From: Branchiostoma floridae
Lineage: Eukaryota > Chordata > Leptocardii > Amphioxiformes > Branchiostomatidae
NCBI RefSeq assembly: GCF_000003815.2
Contig: NC_049991.1
Location: 13,683,685-13,747,684 of the forward strand
DNA length: 64,000 bases
Reading direction: 5' to 3'
The stretch's first letter is position 1. Every line of letters begins with the position of its first letter. The position numbers were made by a program, and so were the translations under genes. Positions 11,761-25,200 of this stretch are shown one piece after another. The notes under the pieces were generated by a model. The model was not told the DNA's origin. It did no database searches and saw only the letters and a program-made list of their open reading frames with translations.

Positions 11761-12838
11761 TTACACAGCGCAGTTGACACATGTCCACGTGTCATTCCTG
11801 GAAGGGCTGACAGGCAGACAGTTGACGTGAAAGATCCTCCGACATGCCTCGCATGTCTGCATCCTTCCCAGACGCTCCCCCTGGTCACAGTGGCAGATCA
11901 GCGAGATTTGCTGTGCCTTGGTTGGACCGACCTTCCTGTAGCTGATCAGACGTGGAAACGGTGTGAGTTTCCCGAGTTTGAAGCACGTCTCCAAATGGCT
12001 CCTCATCTTCCTGACGTCATACACAACCCTGCTCACGTCTTGCCTATCTGCGATGTCCACTGCCCAGGCGATGGCGAACAGCCCACAATCAAAGATGTTC
12101 TCCTGACGCTGTACGTCCGGTAAGATGACGGTCAGGACGTTTCTCGTTTGGTCAGCAAACGCGGCGTACGACTGGTAAAGCTGGATCTGCAGAGATGGAG
12201 TCATGGCAACGCCGAGGCTGTCATACAGGCGAACCTGTCCGTCTGCACAACACGAGAGAACCCAGTGCTGACTGCTATTGTGGTGGATTTGTAGCCCCTT
12301 TCCTGTCATCTTGGCAAATCCGTCCTCACAGTGACCAACCGCAGGCGCCTCTATCCCTTGCAGTGCCGGATACTGTCGGCGGAGCAGCATCTGGGCAGCC
12401 TGGATATGGTCATCTGTCAGCATCTCGCCAAATGCCAGAACCACTCGGTCACGAGCGCTTAGCTTGACACCTGGCCATTCCACCTTAGGCTCCTCAGAAT
12501 GATCAACACGATCGTGCAGAGCAGAACATGCTCCTTTGGTTGACGTCTTGTCACTTTTCTTCTCCTTGGATCGGATGAACTTTATTTTTCCGGCTTGTTT
12601 GGCTAGATGACTTTCCTGGGTGTCCTCCTCTTTTGACGGGTGGCTGCATGCCGCCACCACTGGCACCTTGTCCTCAGTGTGGATCGCTTGACTACCGTCG
12701 TCTGTGCAGACGTTCGGGGAGGCAGGGAGGACCTTGATGGTGCGGTGGCGAGCATGAAGTTTCACTGCTGCAGGATCGGGAACGTCTCTGACAGTCGGCA
12801 CAAACTCGGGCTCTGTCGGGAGGTCCGCGTCCTTCTCC
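11761..12838 (-). CDS. Ulp1/SENP-type cysteine protease plus PHD-like zinc finger (single exon)
   Basis: One open frame of 358 codons on the minus strand, from a clear acceptor (TTTTTACAG) at 12839 to a stop at 11761-11763. The first 115 or so residues are charged and look disordered. The C48-type peptidase region follows: LTDDHIQAAQMLLRRQYP, His in SSQHWVLSCC, Asp in VRLYDSLG, Gln in QRQEN and the nucleophile in FDCGLFAIAWA. This is a full His-Asp-Gln-Cys set. Residues after LGKLTPFPR form a C4HC3-like finger: CHC...CEACRRIFHVNCL...WTCVNC. Such proteases cleave SUMO-like modifiers; PHD fingers usually read histone tails. The first Met is about 127 residues in, so an upstream exon is expected. 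The only in-phase candidate seen is the last polycystin exon (13397-13301). A transposon-derived origin is possible, since Ulp1/PHD proteins are multicopy in several invertebrates. Confidence 0.8.
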
Positions 12839-12929
12839 CTGTAAAAACAAAAGTGTTAGCTTCTTGCTTTTTTCGATAAGCAAAATGAAGAGTGAACCGC
12901 GGCTTAACGGTACCCTGGGAGGCCCCACG

Positions 12930-13120
12930 TAATTCCGTGAATGGCAAGCGATAGTTGAGGCCAGCTGGATCGTCGGGCGGGCGGATGTTAGCAGTTTGGT
13001 TTTCCCAGGGTACTTAACCGCCGTCCTAAGGACTGTAACCCTTGTCAGGTGACACAGCGACACAGCGGAGATTCGAACTCGTGGCTTCTTGGTACAGAGA
13101 CATAGAAGTTCTAGAGTTCT
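12930..13120 (-). repeat. Possible tRNA-derived SINE fragment
   Basis: On the minus strand the segment contains CGAGTTCGAATCTCC, which fits a pol III B box (GTTCGAATC), preceded by CCAAGAAGCCA. No full cloverleaf was found. It sits in the interval between the coiled-coil exon and the Ulp1/PHD exon. Confidence 0.35.
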
Positions 13121-13296
13121 TAAGAACCTTTTGAGTTGAGTGACTATGCAAACACACACATACACGCACAAAACACACGTCCAAAGGGTACAAAAATATA
13201 ACCTACTTGTTGAAGGTAATTTTCGTGCCATAAAAAGCACTCCATGCATTATTGAGGACATCATGCTCAAGTAGCTTTTCTTGTAAGATTCTGTAC

Positions 13297-16200
13297 TTAC
13301 TTGAGGTTAAAGAGCGACTGTCTCTTCAGCCACAGTTTCTCCACTTTAATCTCCACCTCGACCAAGCTGTTGTTAAGCGTCTCCATGATGTCGTGATCTG
13401 TGTCAATGTAAATGTTTTAGATCTGTTTATTCAAATGTAGCAAACAAATAATGATGATGAACAATAAACAAACAATTCGACCTAACGACAGTGTGCAAAA
13501 TAAAAAGTGAAAACCAGCTGGCAAGAGGAAACAAAGGATCCCAGGGACGATAAAAATGATAGAAATTTACTAGTAACTTTATAGAAAGAGTTTAAAGGGA
13601 TGATACAGTTATCAAGCAAGTATTTCAGTAACCAGTCTGTAACAAAATCAAGACCTAAAAAATTACTATTTGGTTGTGTACTATCTGTGAAACAAGACTG
13701 CACTACCTGTGACTGGTGCTTTCCAGAAGCCGAAGAATGCCGTGAAGCGTTCCCACAACCCCTGGATGAAGTACCGGTCCTCTTCAGGCATGTCGTGGTT
13801 CCGCACATCGGGAAGAGCGCTGTCGATGATCGCCATGTAGATGTTCATCAGCATCAGGAAGATTATGCAAATGAAAGCGAAGAAGTAGATGGGGCCAAGG
13901 ATGGGGGCGGCCTCCCGTAGCTGGTAGAAGTTGAAGCTTCCAAGAGACATCTGGAACAATGTGGAGAAGGACTTGCTGATGGCGCTGGAAAAAAAAAATC
14001 AAGTCATTGTAATGAGTGTTTTGACTTCCAAGCACCCACAATCCCCGCACTTCTTTTAAAAATGAGAAATCTTTTTTTTGTAACCACAATATACAAGAAT
14101 GTCATTGTTTTCTTACCTGTACTCTGTCACAGCAAGGCCGAACATGAGATATGCGTAGACTCCGAAAGCTGACATCCAAAAGAAAAAGTAGAAGATGAAG
14201 GAGGAGAACTCCACCGCCATCCCTCGGATCATGGCCGTCAGCTTGGCGATGAATGGGTTGAACCTCAACAGTCGGAGGAACTTCAACATGTTGACAAACG
14301 ACAAGAAGGCCAGGAACCAGCCGTAAACCTGGCTTATGTTCACCGCAGATCGGAAGTGGTGGACTTCATCTTGAAAAGAATTGCATATCATAAAGTACAG
14401 CACTAATTATAAATGGTGACCTTGTAAAACAGTGTGAGGATTTGGTATTCAAACAATGAGCATGCTGAAATGCAATTTTCATGTAATCAAATAAATTCAA
14501 CAAACGTCTTACTCACCTTCCCCCTGCTTGATTGCCGCCAGAGCCCTGGAGCTGTAGACAATCTTAAAGCCATACAAGGCAATGGCGGTAAATGCCAAGA
14601 AGAAGTTGAAGATTTCGACAATATTCCATGGCTCCTTCAGGTAGGCCAAGCCGGCTGTGCGTGCAGCTTTCACCTCTCTCCACAGCGTGTAGAGAAGAAC
14701 GATGACGTAAATGATTTCCAACAGTATGTAAAGGTACCCGATCGTCCCCGGCCGTTGATGAAGTCGGAAGGTCTGCACGTGGTGACGCGAGAAAACTCCG
14801 GTCGTCTCAGAGAATTCAAACACCACCATCAGCGATGTGAACAAATCCAGGTTCCCATTATAGAGCATCGCTTCCAAGAAGATGACCCTCGTACGCTTGT
14901 CGATCCATCGGTTGGCCTTTAGCTCTGCTAGGATGCTGCGCATCTCGTCTGCAGATTTTCCCAGGTGCAGACCGAAGCCGTCTCCCCAGTAATGCGTCGT
15001 TACACCGTAGATGGGGAGACTGGGGTAGCCGCTGGGGAGGTGGGTCCATCCAGGGGCTGCTGATTCCATCGTTGATGTATTGCTGGTCCTTTTCCATCCC
15101 TTCTCAAACGCCCCGATCTCCTTGGCGTGTTCATCGTACGCTGATGAACATTCGTCAAACAACTGCTGCATTGTCACAGGCACCGCGCATAGCCCTAGGG
15201 TAACAGAAGGAAGCATGAATAGTCTGTCACATTGCTTACATTTTGCTATATTGATATGATCCTTTTATTTTTCTATGTAACTGTTCACTATATTTCCTCT
15301 GGCATGGTAATATAACTGCATGTGGAGTTACAATTGTAGTATGTGATATAACCCCACAGCAAGAATAGATGTTTTTCCAGGAAAGTAGACCTACCCACCT
15401 GACTTTACTCGGCCTTGGATCAGGCTTGGCGGGTAGACCAGGACTGTCTGCATGTCAGCTGTGAAGCCCTTCTCAAACCAGCGGGGCTTGTCTCCATTGT
15501 AGGAAGTCTCCGGGTAGAAACTCTCCAGGGCGGTCTCGCTCAGCCAGGACCAGAAGGTGAGAGGATCATTCACCTGTGGAGAAACACGGCCTTGTTACTT
15601 TACTGTATAAAGAAAGCGAAGAATACTAGTTATTGTACATTCCTCATCACAAATTGTACACTGAGTTCATGTTCTAATGACCATCTATCTGGAAGTGTCA
15701 ACATTAAGGGTTTTCCACGGGACTGAAGGTTTATATGACCAATGTCTTCTATTCTTCTATGGAAACCAAGTGGCCGGGTACATTCCAGAAGTTTGACTTT
15801 TACGGACACTTTAACTAGAGACTCTGGTATTGATTTTGAGAACTTAGAGCAAGCTATGTCAGATAGGGCCCTATGGAGTGAAATATGTACTTGCCTTGTC
15901 CCGACCTCCGGTCGATGATGTATGTATGCAATAACTTATAGTGATCATGGTGTATAGTGATATAGTGTACATGGATTTATTTAGTGATCTCACAAATGCA
16001 ATAAAAACTACCTCATCTACAGATTGCAGAATGGTGTTGGTTGTGCTCTGTGTCTGATGGAAACCCTCTCTGGTGTTGTGATGCTCGTTGGCGATGCTGA
16101 CTACAAGCAGGAGGAAACAGCAGAACCACACGATGCTCCAAAGGGTGTCCCCAAATCTCCTGTCCCTGCGCTGCCTCATTCGTGCTTGTTTGATGTTGGC

Positions 16201-19200
16201 AAGGGACATCATTGAAAGTCGCTCCATCCTTCTCTTCATGCGAAATGCATCGCCTTAAGCATAAAGATATTTGGAAACGTAAGTGTAGGGAGTATATAAA
16301 AGTGAAAACTCCATCATCTGGATAAAAGTTTAAGCAAGAACAAATGTACGGCCAAAGAGTCTGAGTCTGGAGCCTGTGTCTGGCTGGGTGCTCGCTGACA
16401 CCGTCCAAAATACTTCCTTTCATCATAAATCATATAGTTTCAAAAATTTGGAAACATCTGCAAAGTATACATCTTTATTGTAATTATGGTAAGTAATGGA
16501 ACTAAAACTTACAGTTGAGGCCTGTCTCCCTTATGGAAGACACCGCCGCACTGACTTCAATTGAAGCGGGGCCCCGCTTCTCCGCAAACATCGTCTCGAT
16601 GGCTTGTGTCTTTCGAACGGACGAAGTCACGATTGTAAGGAGCAATATCTGCAAAATAAAAACATGGTTAGTGTTTCTGATATGCTTAAGATAGGTGCAT
16701 ATGCTACGATAGTGATATCATCCTTAGGATGTGGCTTGCAGTACGTTCTGAGTAAGTTATGTGTAAAACTAGCAAAATATTGTTCGTCTTGTTGACCAAA
16801 CACTCCCTACAACTGACAAAATATAGTGGATGCTACCTGAAACGTCTGGCCGTTTCCAACTGCTATTTGGGCATATCTTAGTCTCATCAATAGGATGTCT
16901 AACCTTCATCGACGTACTTCCTATAACTATACCGTGCTTGGATCACATTGACATGTGGCACTTCAAGGTAGTTCACATTACATAACATATTACAACTGTA
17001 GCAAACATGTGATGGTACTATACAAGTTACGAATCATCATAATGATATCCTATAAATAAATAAAAAAAAGTCCGAGCAGTCCTTACCTTCGCTGGTTGCA
17101 GGAGGAACATGTCCACCAGAAAGGATATGAAGTACGCAGAGAGCCACTCCTCGGACTTGTCCTTACCCCACTTCATACTGTACAGCACGGTGAAGACAGC
17201 TGACCCCAGGGTAGAAAGCAGCACCAGCACCCAGGCCACGTACTTGCACCAGTGTGGCAGGCCCTTGACTGGTCCTTGCTGCGTGGGTGTCTCAGGTGTG
17301 TCGCCCGTCTCCACGTCTTGGACCCGGCGGTTGTTCTTGTTGCTGGGTCGGCTGTACTGGAACAGCAGAACTATGGCCATGATGACGGGAAGGCAGGTGA
17401 TGCTGGTCATCATTCCCGTGTAGACTCCATTCAGGGTGAAGGAGAACGGCCCCAGGCTGAAGCCCTGCACAACCTGGGTTTTTGTTTCATCTCCTAGCCA
17501 CATGGCGCTGGACACCATGGACACGAAGAGGAGACTCAGGCAGCTGCCAAGCCTCTTGCTGCGGGTGAACGTGCTACCTGTAAAGGAATAATAATGGGTA
17601 CATTATTAATTATTATTAAAAACAAATTTCTTAATGCTATAAAACTAAAGCAAAAAAAACGGCAACAAACATTCATGAAGCGTAACAGTTGCTATAAATT
17701 TGTTCAGTAAAATTTTAGACTAATCGTTGCTATATGGTCTGTCTGGAGTCATCTAAGGTAAAGATAAAGGTAAAGTGCAGAAATAGCAAAATGAATGTTA
17801 CCTTCGGGTGTGATAGCGACGGACAAGAAGAGGTGTTCCTCTGCCAGATTACTCCGCAGACTTGCCGGGAACAGAAACCCGAACGATCGCAGGTCCTGCT
17901 CAGAGGCGACAGGAAAGGTCTTCACCACCTGTCCGTCCCCGCGGTCGGCTGCTAGCCACTCATGGCAGAAGAAATAGGACCTGTAGTTCCAACAAATAAA
18001 AAAAAAAACCTGACCAATAGAGACATGTCATTCATGTGTCATTTCAGCCTCCCACAGTGTCAATCTTTATTGCGTTTTCCCTGGTGAAATGAATAAATAA
18101 ACAGACAATCAAAAATGACATGTATAATTCATATGATTGGATGAATGTAAGACAACCCCAAAAGGCTCGAATTAACTCACGTTTTGCCCGTGGTGACATC
18201 CTGCACTGCTGCTCTGTCCACGTACCACGATGCACGGTTCCCCTCCCCATTGTTGTCGTGCATGAGCTGCAGCAGCTCCACATTACCCAGCTGTTCTGCT
18301 GTGCTGAAGGTCAGGGTCACCTGGCTGCCCTGGGTAAAAACCTAAAACAGCAACAAAAATCCAACCTGATCTGTCACAAATTGTTGTAACTGTGAACTTC
18401 AGAGGGAAGTTGGGTGATGAAATAATTATAGCTCCTGCAGTAGACAGTGCCAAATTGTATGTCTTTACCTTCGCTGCGATGTCGACCACTGTAACATCGG
18501 ATTTTGCTTTATCTCCGACTATCTTGAACGCAACGGTGGACTCTGTCCCAGCATGCCTAGCTGCCCCTGTCCAAATGAGCAGGCGGTACAGGAAGCCGTT
18601 CTGAAGGCCGTCCAACCTTACAGCGTGATGTAACTGTAACAATGGGTGAAGACATTAGAAAAGGAATGTTCACATACATGTACATACTGACCCTGACATT
18701 TGCCAGCACACACATTATAATCTTACTGAAGATATCATAGATGCTTGTACTTCATTAGTCTATACCAAAATCTTCTTTGCTGAATGACACACCGTGACCC
18801 TGGCGGGATTATGAAGACCTTTGTGATAGGCTAACTTTTGGGCTAACTTGGGAGTCCTTGCTGTATGTCTTTCACTGCCAAACTAAGAATGAATAGAAAC
18901 TGGGTATTTGGGGATATCAGGTCAACAGACAGTGGTTTCAAATTATAAGACTTTCAAATTGTTGCAGTTTAACTTTAAAACCAGTCTGTTGACTTGATAT
19001 CCCTAGATACCCTGTTTTTAAAAATACAATGGATATAGGTTACCCCACGGATTTAGTTGAATTAGCGAACTAGAACCATGTACCCTGTTAGGACTAGCAA
19101 GCCAAAAGAGTTAAGATTTAATGACTACAAATAAGTATTACACATGGTCACTTCTGTTGGTTTTATATGATTGATTGATTTTGTACCTTCCTTACCTTTC

Positions 19201-22200
19201 TTTTATCTTTACGCTCAGCGATCTTGACCACGGATGATGTAAACGAGTACAGACAGAGCGCCACAATGACGGTTGTCAAAACGGCACCGTTGTCCATCAA
19301 ATCACTGAAACTCAACCCCCCGAAGTCTATGGTGTTCGGCGGTGTGGCAAAGTCACCTCCGAAGGCCGTCAGATGGTTGCAGTGACAGATGGTGCTTGTA
19401 ATGGTGGACTGCTCGCTTATCTGTGGAAAGCAATACAGAGAGTCATGTTGTTATGATCATATTTTACTGATCCAAAAACTATCCATTTTATATTTGGCCA
19501 TTCAATACGCCTAGCAACCTGGAGAATCCTACTATCATTTTGTTCTAGCTTTAAATGTTGTGCAGTAAATTAAAGTAGTCAGAAATTTAATCAGAGAACT
19601 TCTCCTGTAAATGTCGTGAACTGTACACACCGCACAGCCGTCCGTCCTCCAGTCTTCCTGGGTCTCGTTCCAGTAGACGCAGCTCAGACGGGCCCACTGG
19701 ATCTGGTAGGCGTAGATGTCCTCAGTGCGTGACTCCTTCTCGTCAGTTTTCTTTTCAATGTCGCACTCGGTCACTGGTCCTGAAAAAGGAAGTTAATAAA
19801 GGTCCTGATAAGTTTACAACTACTGAGATATTACCCATAACTCCTGGGTAAACATCATAAATGCATGATGTATTTTACTTCATAAAGATTCAAAACAAAC
19901 AAAATCACAACAGCGCACAGTGGGAAATCAACACTTTCTGTAAAAAAAATCATGTTTATTACCCTGGTGTGGAAACATACAAAAGTTTAAAATCTCTAAA
20001 AACATTTATCAAACAAAAGGTGCTTTTCCATCACAACAAAACACAATTATTGATATCATCATAGACAGTGCAGTATCACTTCATCTGGTACAGATATAAT
20101 GTCATTCAGTCCAGTGTCTGTGGCATTTAGAAATATGCAAACACTCACCAAGTACTTGGACCTTGATGTAGTAATCCACAGGACCATCCTGTCCCGAGAA
20201 GAACATTTTTACCTCTGTCTTGTCTGTGTCTTCATCGCCACTCAGGGTTTTCATCAAGGCACACTCCTCGGGTAGGACGTACGTCTCCGTGGACACGTTG
20301 TAATTTTGATCATCAGGGCGACCGCCGTACCTGCCCGACACGCCGTAGACCACGCTTGTGTTCAGCGGGGTGATTGTGACCAGGAATCCTTCTGCGGTGT
20401 TGTTGAGTTTCAGCAAATGGTAGCTTGAACTCTGGTTTCCTGGGGCAGGGAAGGTGATGGTTGTCGTTGCTGGTTTGTTTCCGGAGCCGCCCGGAATGGT
20501 GATCTTGAAGTCTTCAGTCAGGTTGTCGAAAGCCACGGGGATGTTGTGGTTTTGTTGGACCGACAGTTCCATGACAGAGGAACGTGTCTGGTACTCCCCG
20601 CGCCCCCAGGTGAATGGATTCTGTTGAAACTGCGTCAACTGAAATGTACAAACATCTTTGAATAGTTCATTTACTCACGTAGCTCATTGTTATACGTGAC
20701 AGGTATCATTTACCTACTCTCATAGTAAAGTCTTATGAGAGCAATGAATCTGAAATACTGCCAATTGCCGAAACAATACGACAAACGAGCCTGCGATTTA
20801 GAGGTCACTGCTGGAAAAAAAGGATGAAGTAGTACACAAAACTTTACTGTGGAACCCGAATAATGGAAATAGAAGACGTCGTGATAAGCAGCTTGAAGCT
20901 GACAGCAGTATAAACCTTCAGCAACTCCCCGCAGCGATGGACGATACAGAGGTGTGGAGAAAACTAGTCAAAGACAGGAGAGATCTTCAATACTACACCA
21001 GGACATCACATGACTCGTACCCTTATAGCGACGCTGTGCGGTGTATAGTCCGGGAACAGCGTTGCTTTAGACGGAACATGGAAGCTCCCATCCTCCGTCT
21101 GCACGACCTGGCCTCCAAACTGGTCACCCCAGACCCTCTGGGCATGGAGAGTAATACCTCCCCTCTCGATGATGACTGACGGGGCTCCAGGCCTCATGGC
21201 GCCGATGATGGCGTCGAACAGACCATCCAGGACCTGTCGGATTTCCTCGACAAGTCTTCGTCTCTGTAAGTAACCGTGAAGACATAATGATAAGCTACTC
21301 CCACTCAGATGATCCAGGTATTTCCTCAATAACATGTTCTATTAGTCTAAGACAAGATGTAGGACGAGAAGTCTGTGCAATATATTCTGAAGAAAAACGC
21401 TGTTTGATTAGAAACACCAATTATGTTAAAAGCAGAAAAACAAGGGAAATTGCCATTCTTGTTTGAAATACATCTAGGTATGCTGGTACATAGTAAGATT
21501 AATTTGTTTATGTGATAACTTTTTAGTCTGTGAGATTGAATGTTTCTAAGTCAAGGTAATACCACACCATCACATATCTTTGGTGTATATTTCACATACT
21601 TCATAAGCGAATTTTTTGTTTACCATTTAATACACATGAATATGCTAAACCAATCAAGGAAGAACAGCTTGCAATGCATGTGATTTAACACACGATCCAG
21701 GATAGAAAATGAACACTAACAAAACTAAAAAATCAACATCAAGCATTGAACAAAACATAATGACTTTTTGTTACCGTAGCTTGTTTCTCCTTCTCCTTTT
21801 CTTCTGCCTTTTCAAGGCGCTCCTTTGGAGAGAGGCTCTGGTCTTCCTTGAGATCAGATGCGAGCTTCCCATCATCCTCTTGTGCATCTCTCTCTGGTTC
21901 CTCAAGAAGAGAACCGACGGACTCAACCAGAGCTGCAGTAGAACAGAAACATGATGTTATCAATGATGCATTTATCTGATTAACGTTAGTAATCGATATA
22001 CCGCATGTGGGAACAGCATTCGTCCATTTAATTGTTATGGACAATATAGAACTTCGCTGAAGATCAAATAATACAATTTACGGCAAATTGTATTCCTATT
22101 GCCAAATAGCAATTAAGCAACTGGATATGATTCTAATAAGGGTCAAACATTTCAGATAACATTCGTTATCTTTCGTCAGTGACACTGAAGAGATCTTGTT

Positions 22201-25200
22201 GAAGAGCGGACTTTAGATTCCAACTATGAATTGATATGCAAAAGAGTTTGAGTTGACATTTGTATCACGAAGAGGAGAAAGGGGCCTGTCCCTGGCCTAA
22301 GCACTTAGGCAGGCAGTCATTTGCATCATCTTCGTCTTGTCTTACCTTTGTTTCCCATTGAAATAAAATTGTCTTTTGTGTATCAATTCATAGTTGGCAT
22401 GTAAAGTCTGCCCTTCAACAAGATCTCTTCAGTGTCACTGTCGTCAAGATAACGGATGCTATCTGAAACGTCTGACCGTTTTCAGAGTCATATCCAGTTG
22501 CTTGAATAACTGCATGCTATTTGGCGTTATCTTATGACCTGAATTTCTAAGCTTAATCAATGTATTCCTAATAAAATATCAATGATTAGCAAAAATGATG
22601 TGCTTCATAATTGTTACAGCTGATGCATTCAATATCAAACGATTATTATATTTCAGCCATACCATAGGTATGGTGAAATATATTGTATTCGTAATGTTTC
22701 TTTCTTTCTCCTGTCAAATCTTCAGAACACGGTATCTCCGTTGTTCCTCAACCGAATGACTTGAAATTTGGCACAAGGGTAGAGTGGGCCAATACCCTCG
22801 GGCGTTTTTTTTCATTTTTTCCATATCTGTCTCTTAAATGATTTTATTAAGGTTTTTTGGTCATCTTAAGACCAAAACTGTATATTTGGGCCCCCTGTAC
22901 CCTGGTATTATAACCGAATGAGCTGAAATTTGGCACAGATGTGCCTTGATAAGTCCCCCATATAGATTCAATATCAGTTTTGGTGTACAGTATAAGGAAA
23001 TGCTTATTTTTGCGATTTTTTGGTCATTTTTTTACCAAAAAAGGACACTTTTGGCTCCTGTACCTTGGTTTTAGAACCGGATGACCTGAAATTTAGTATA
23101 GGAGTGCCCTAGACATATGCGCACATGGATACAATAACACTTGAGGCAGACTGTACAACAAAATGCTTAATTTTGCGATTATTTGGCCATTTTATGACCA
23201 AAAACGTACACTTTTGGCTCTGGTGCTCTGGTTTTAAAACCAAATGACCTAAGTTTTGGTAAAAGGGTGCAGTAGATATTTATTCAAATGACACATGTAC
23301 AATTTTTGTCATAAACTACTTCAAAATTATATATTTGGTGATTTTTTGGGTCATTTTCCAATAGCCAGAGGGGTCAATGACCTTAAGGTCGTTGACCCCC
23401 AGCTGCAGATTGCACCTACTGGCATCTATGTCTATTTAATCTAATTAGATAGGTAACCAATCACTTAGCCTGAATCTATATCCTAAAAAGGGGGAGGTGG
23501 CAGCCAATCAGCGAGCCAGGTGTCATCTGGAAGAGTCCATTCTTACACGGAGGGGTTCATTTTTTTTAAATTCATCATTGGACTGGTGAAGTCTTTCAGT
23601 GGGTGTATTATTGGACAGGTCTATTTCGCAATTTTACAGAAAGTGTGCTGGAAGAGTCTATTCTCACACGGAGGGGGGATTTTTTTTTAATTCATATTTT
23701 GGACTTTGGTGACTTCTAGTTTGTCAAAGTCTTTCAGTAGGGTTATTATATTTCAGCCATACCATAGGTATGGTGAAATATATTGTATTCGTAATGTTTC
23801 TTTCTTTCTCCTGTCAAATCTTCAGAACACGGTATCTCCGTTGTTCCTCAACCGAATGACTTGAAATTTGGCACAAGGGTAGAGTGGGCCAATACCCTCG
23901 GACGTTTTTTTCATTTTTCCCATATCTGTCTCTTAAATGATTTTATTAAGGTTTTTGGGTCATCTTAAGACCAAAACGGTATATTTTGGCCCCCTGTACC
24001 CTGGTCTTACAATGGAATGGCCTGAAATTTGGTGTAGATAGGCATTAGATAGTTGGTAAAATGATCCAAGTAAAATTTTGACATAAACTACTTTAAAATG
24101 ATTAATTTTGGCACTTTTCTGAGGGGAAATTTGTTTTGTTTTGGCCTCCTGACGTGACCTTCCGTGACCCCGCACGGAGCCCACACCTGTGCGCGAAGAG
24201 GGCGAAGGCTAATTAATATTCATAAGCGGGGCCTCACGATTCCGTATATACCAAGGAGCTTTTGTATATACTGCAGTGTTCCCTCCATAATTTTTTACAG
24301 CGTCGGCACACGTGGCCCGGGGTCCACCGAAGAACGCCGAAGGCCCCGGCCCGGCAGGGTCCAGGGGCAGAGCCCCGTTGGCGGAAACTCTTGCACTTTG
24401 GGCTATTCAGAAGGCTTATTGTATCAGTTTTTAGGGGCATTTCTGTGATGCGATGGTATATTTTCCCTGCGCTGTTAGCTCCGTACGTTTTTAGAAGGTT
24501 CCGTTTATCACAGAACTGCTATTGTTTCAGAAATCTCACGGACTTATGCTTACAAACACGTAAATTGCTAACTTGCAACCAGCGCTTTACTATATACAGT
24601 AAATTTCAGCACTTTTCTGAGGGAAAATTGGTTTCTTTCTGCCTTTTGCCGTGACGTCACCCCGCAGAGCCCCGCACGTGCAAGTTAAATGAATTTAACG
24701 AGCCAGCCAATCAGCGAAAAGGAAGACGAAGTCTAATTAATATTCAATAGCGGGGCCTTCCAACCCCGTTTATATAGAAACACGTGCATATCTTGACAAC
24801 ACAGCGGACGAATGTCACCTTGCTCCCGGTTTTATATACATGTATATATAAAATAGTTTTTTTGCGAGGATTTGGAGTTAACGACAAGGTCATTTGGACG
24901 GTAGCAGAAGGTACGCGTTCCTTGAACGTCAGAGTACATGTCTTTGTCGATGAATTTGCCAACATTCCGCGTAGCAATATCAATCATTTTCGGCAGATTT
25001 GACTTTGGCAGGGTAAGTTGAGGCAATCGAGGAAATGTTACTTGGCGGAAATCGCGGGAAAATTGGCCAGTTTAGATTTGATAAGTAAGTTTAACAATGG
25101 CGAGAATGATTATTTCCTCATCAATATTTATCGTTAGAATGTTTTTAACTGTAAATCTAAACAATTGTGTTACCTGTGCAATGTTTATATGAATAAACAT

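Noticed and set aside
13600-13920. Plus-strand frame of 106 codons opposite the channel exon
   Set aside because: It is antisense to the well-supported polycystin pore exon.
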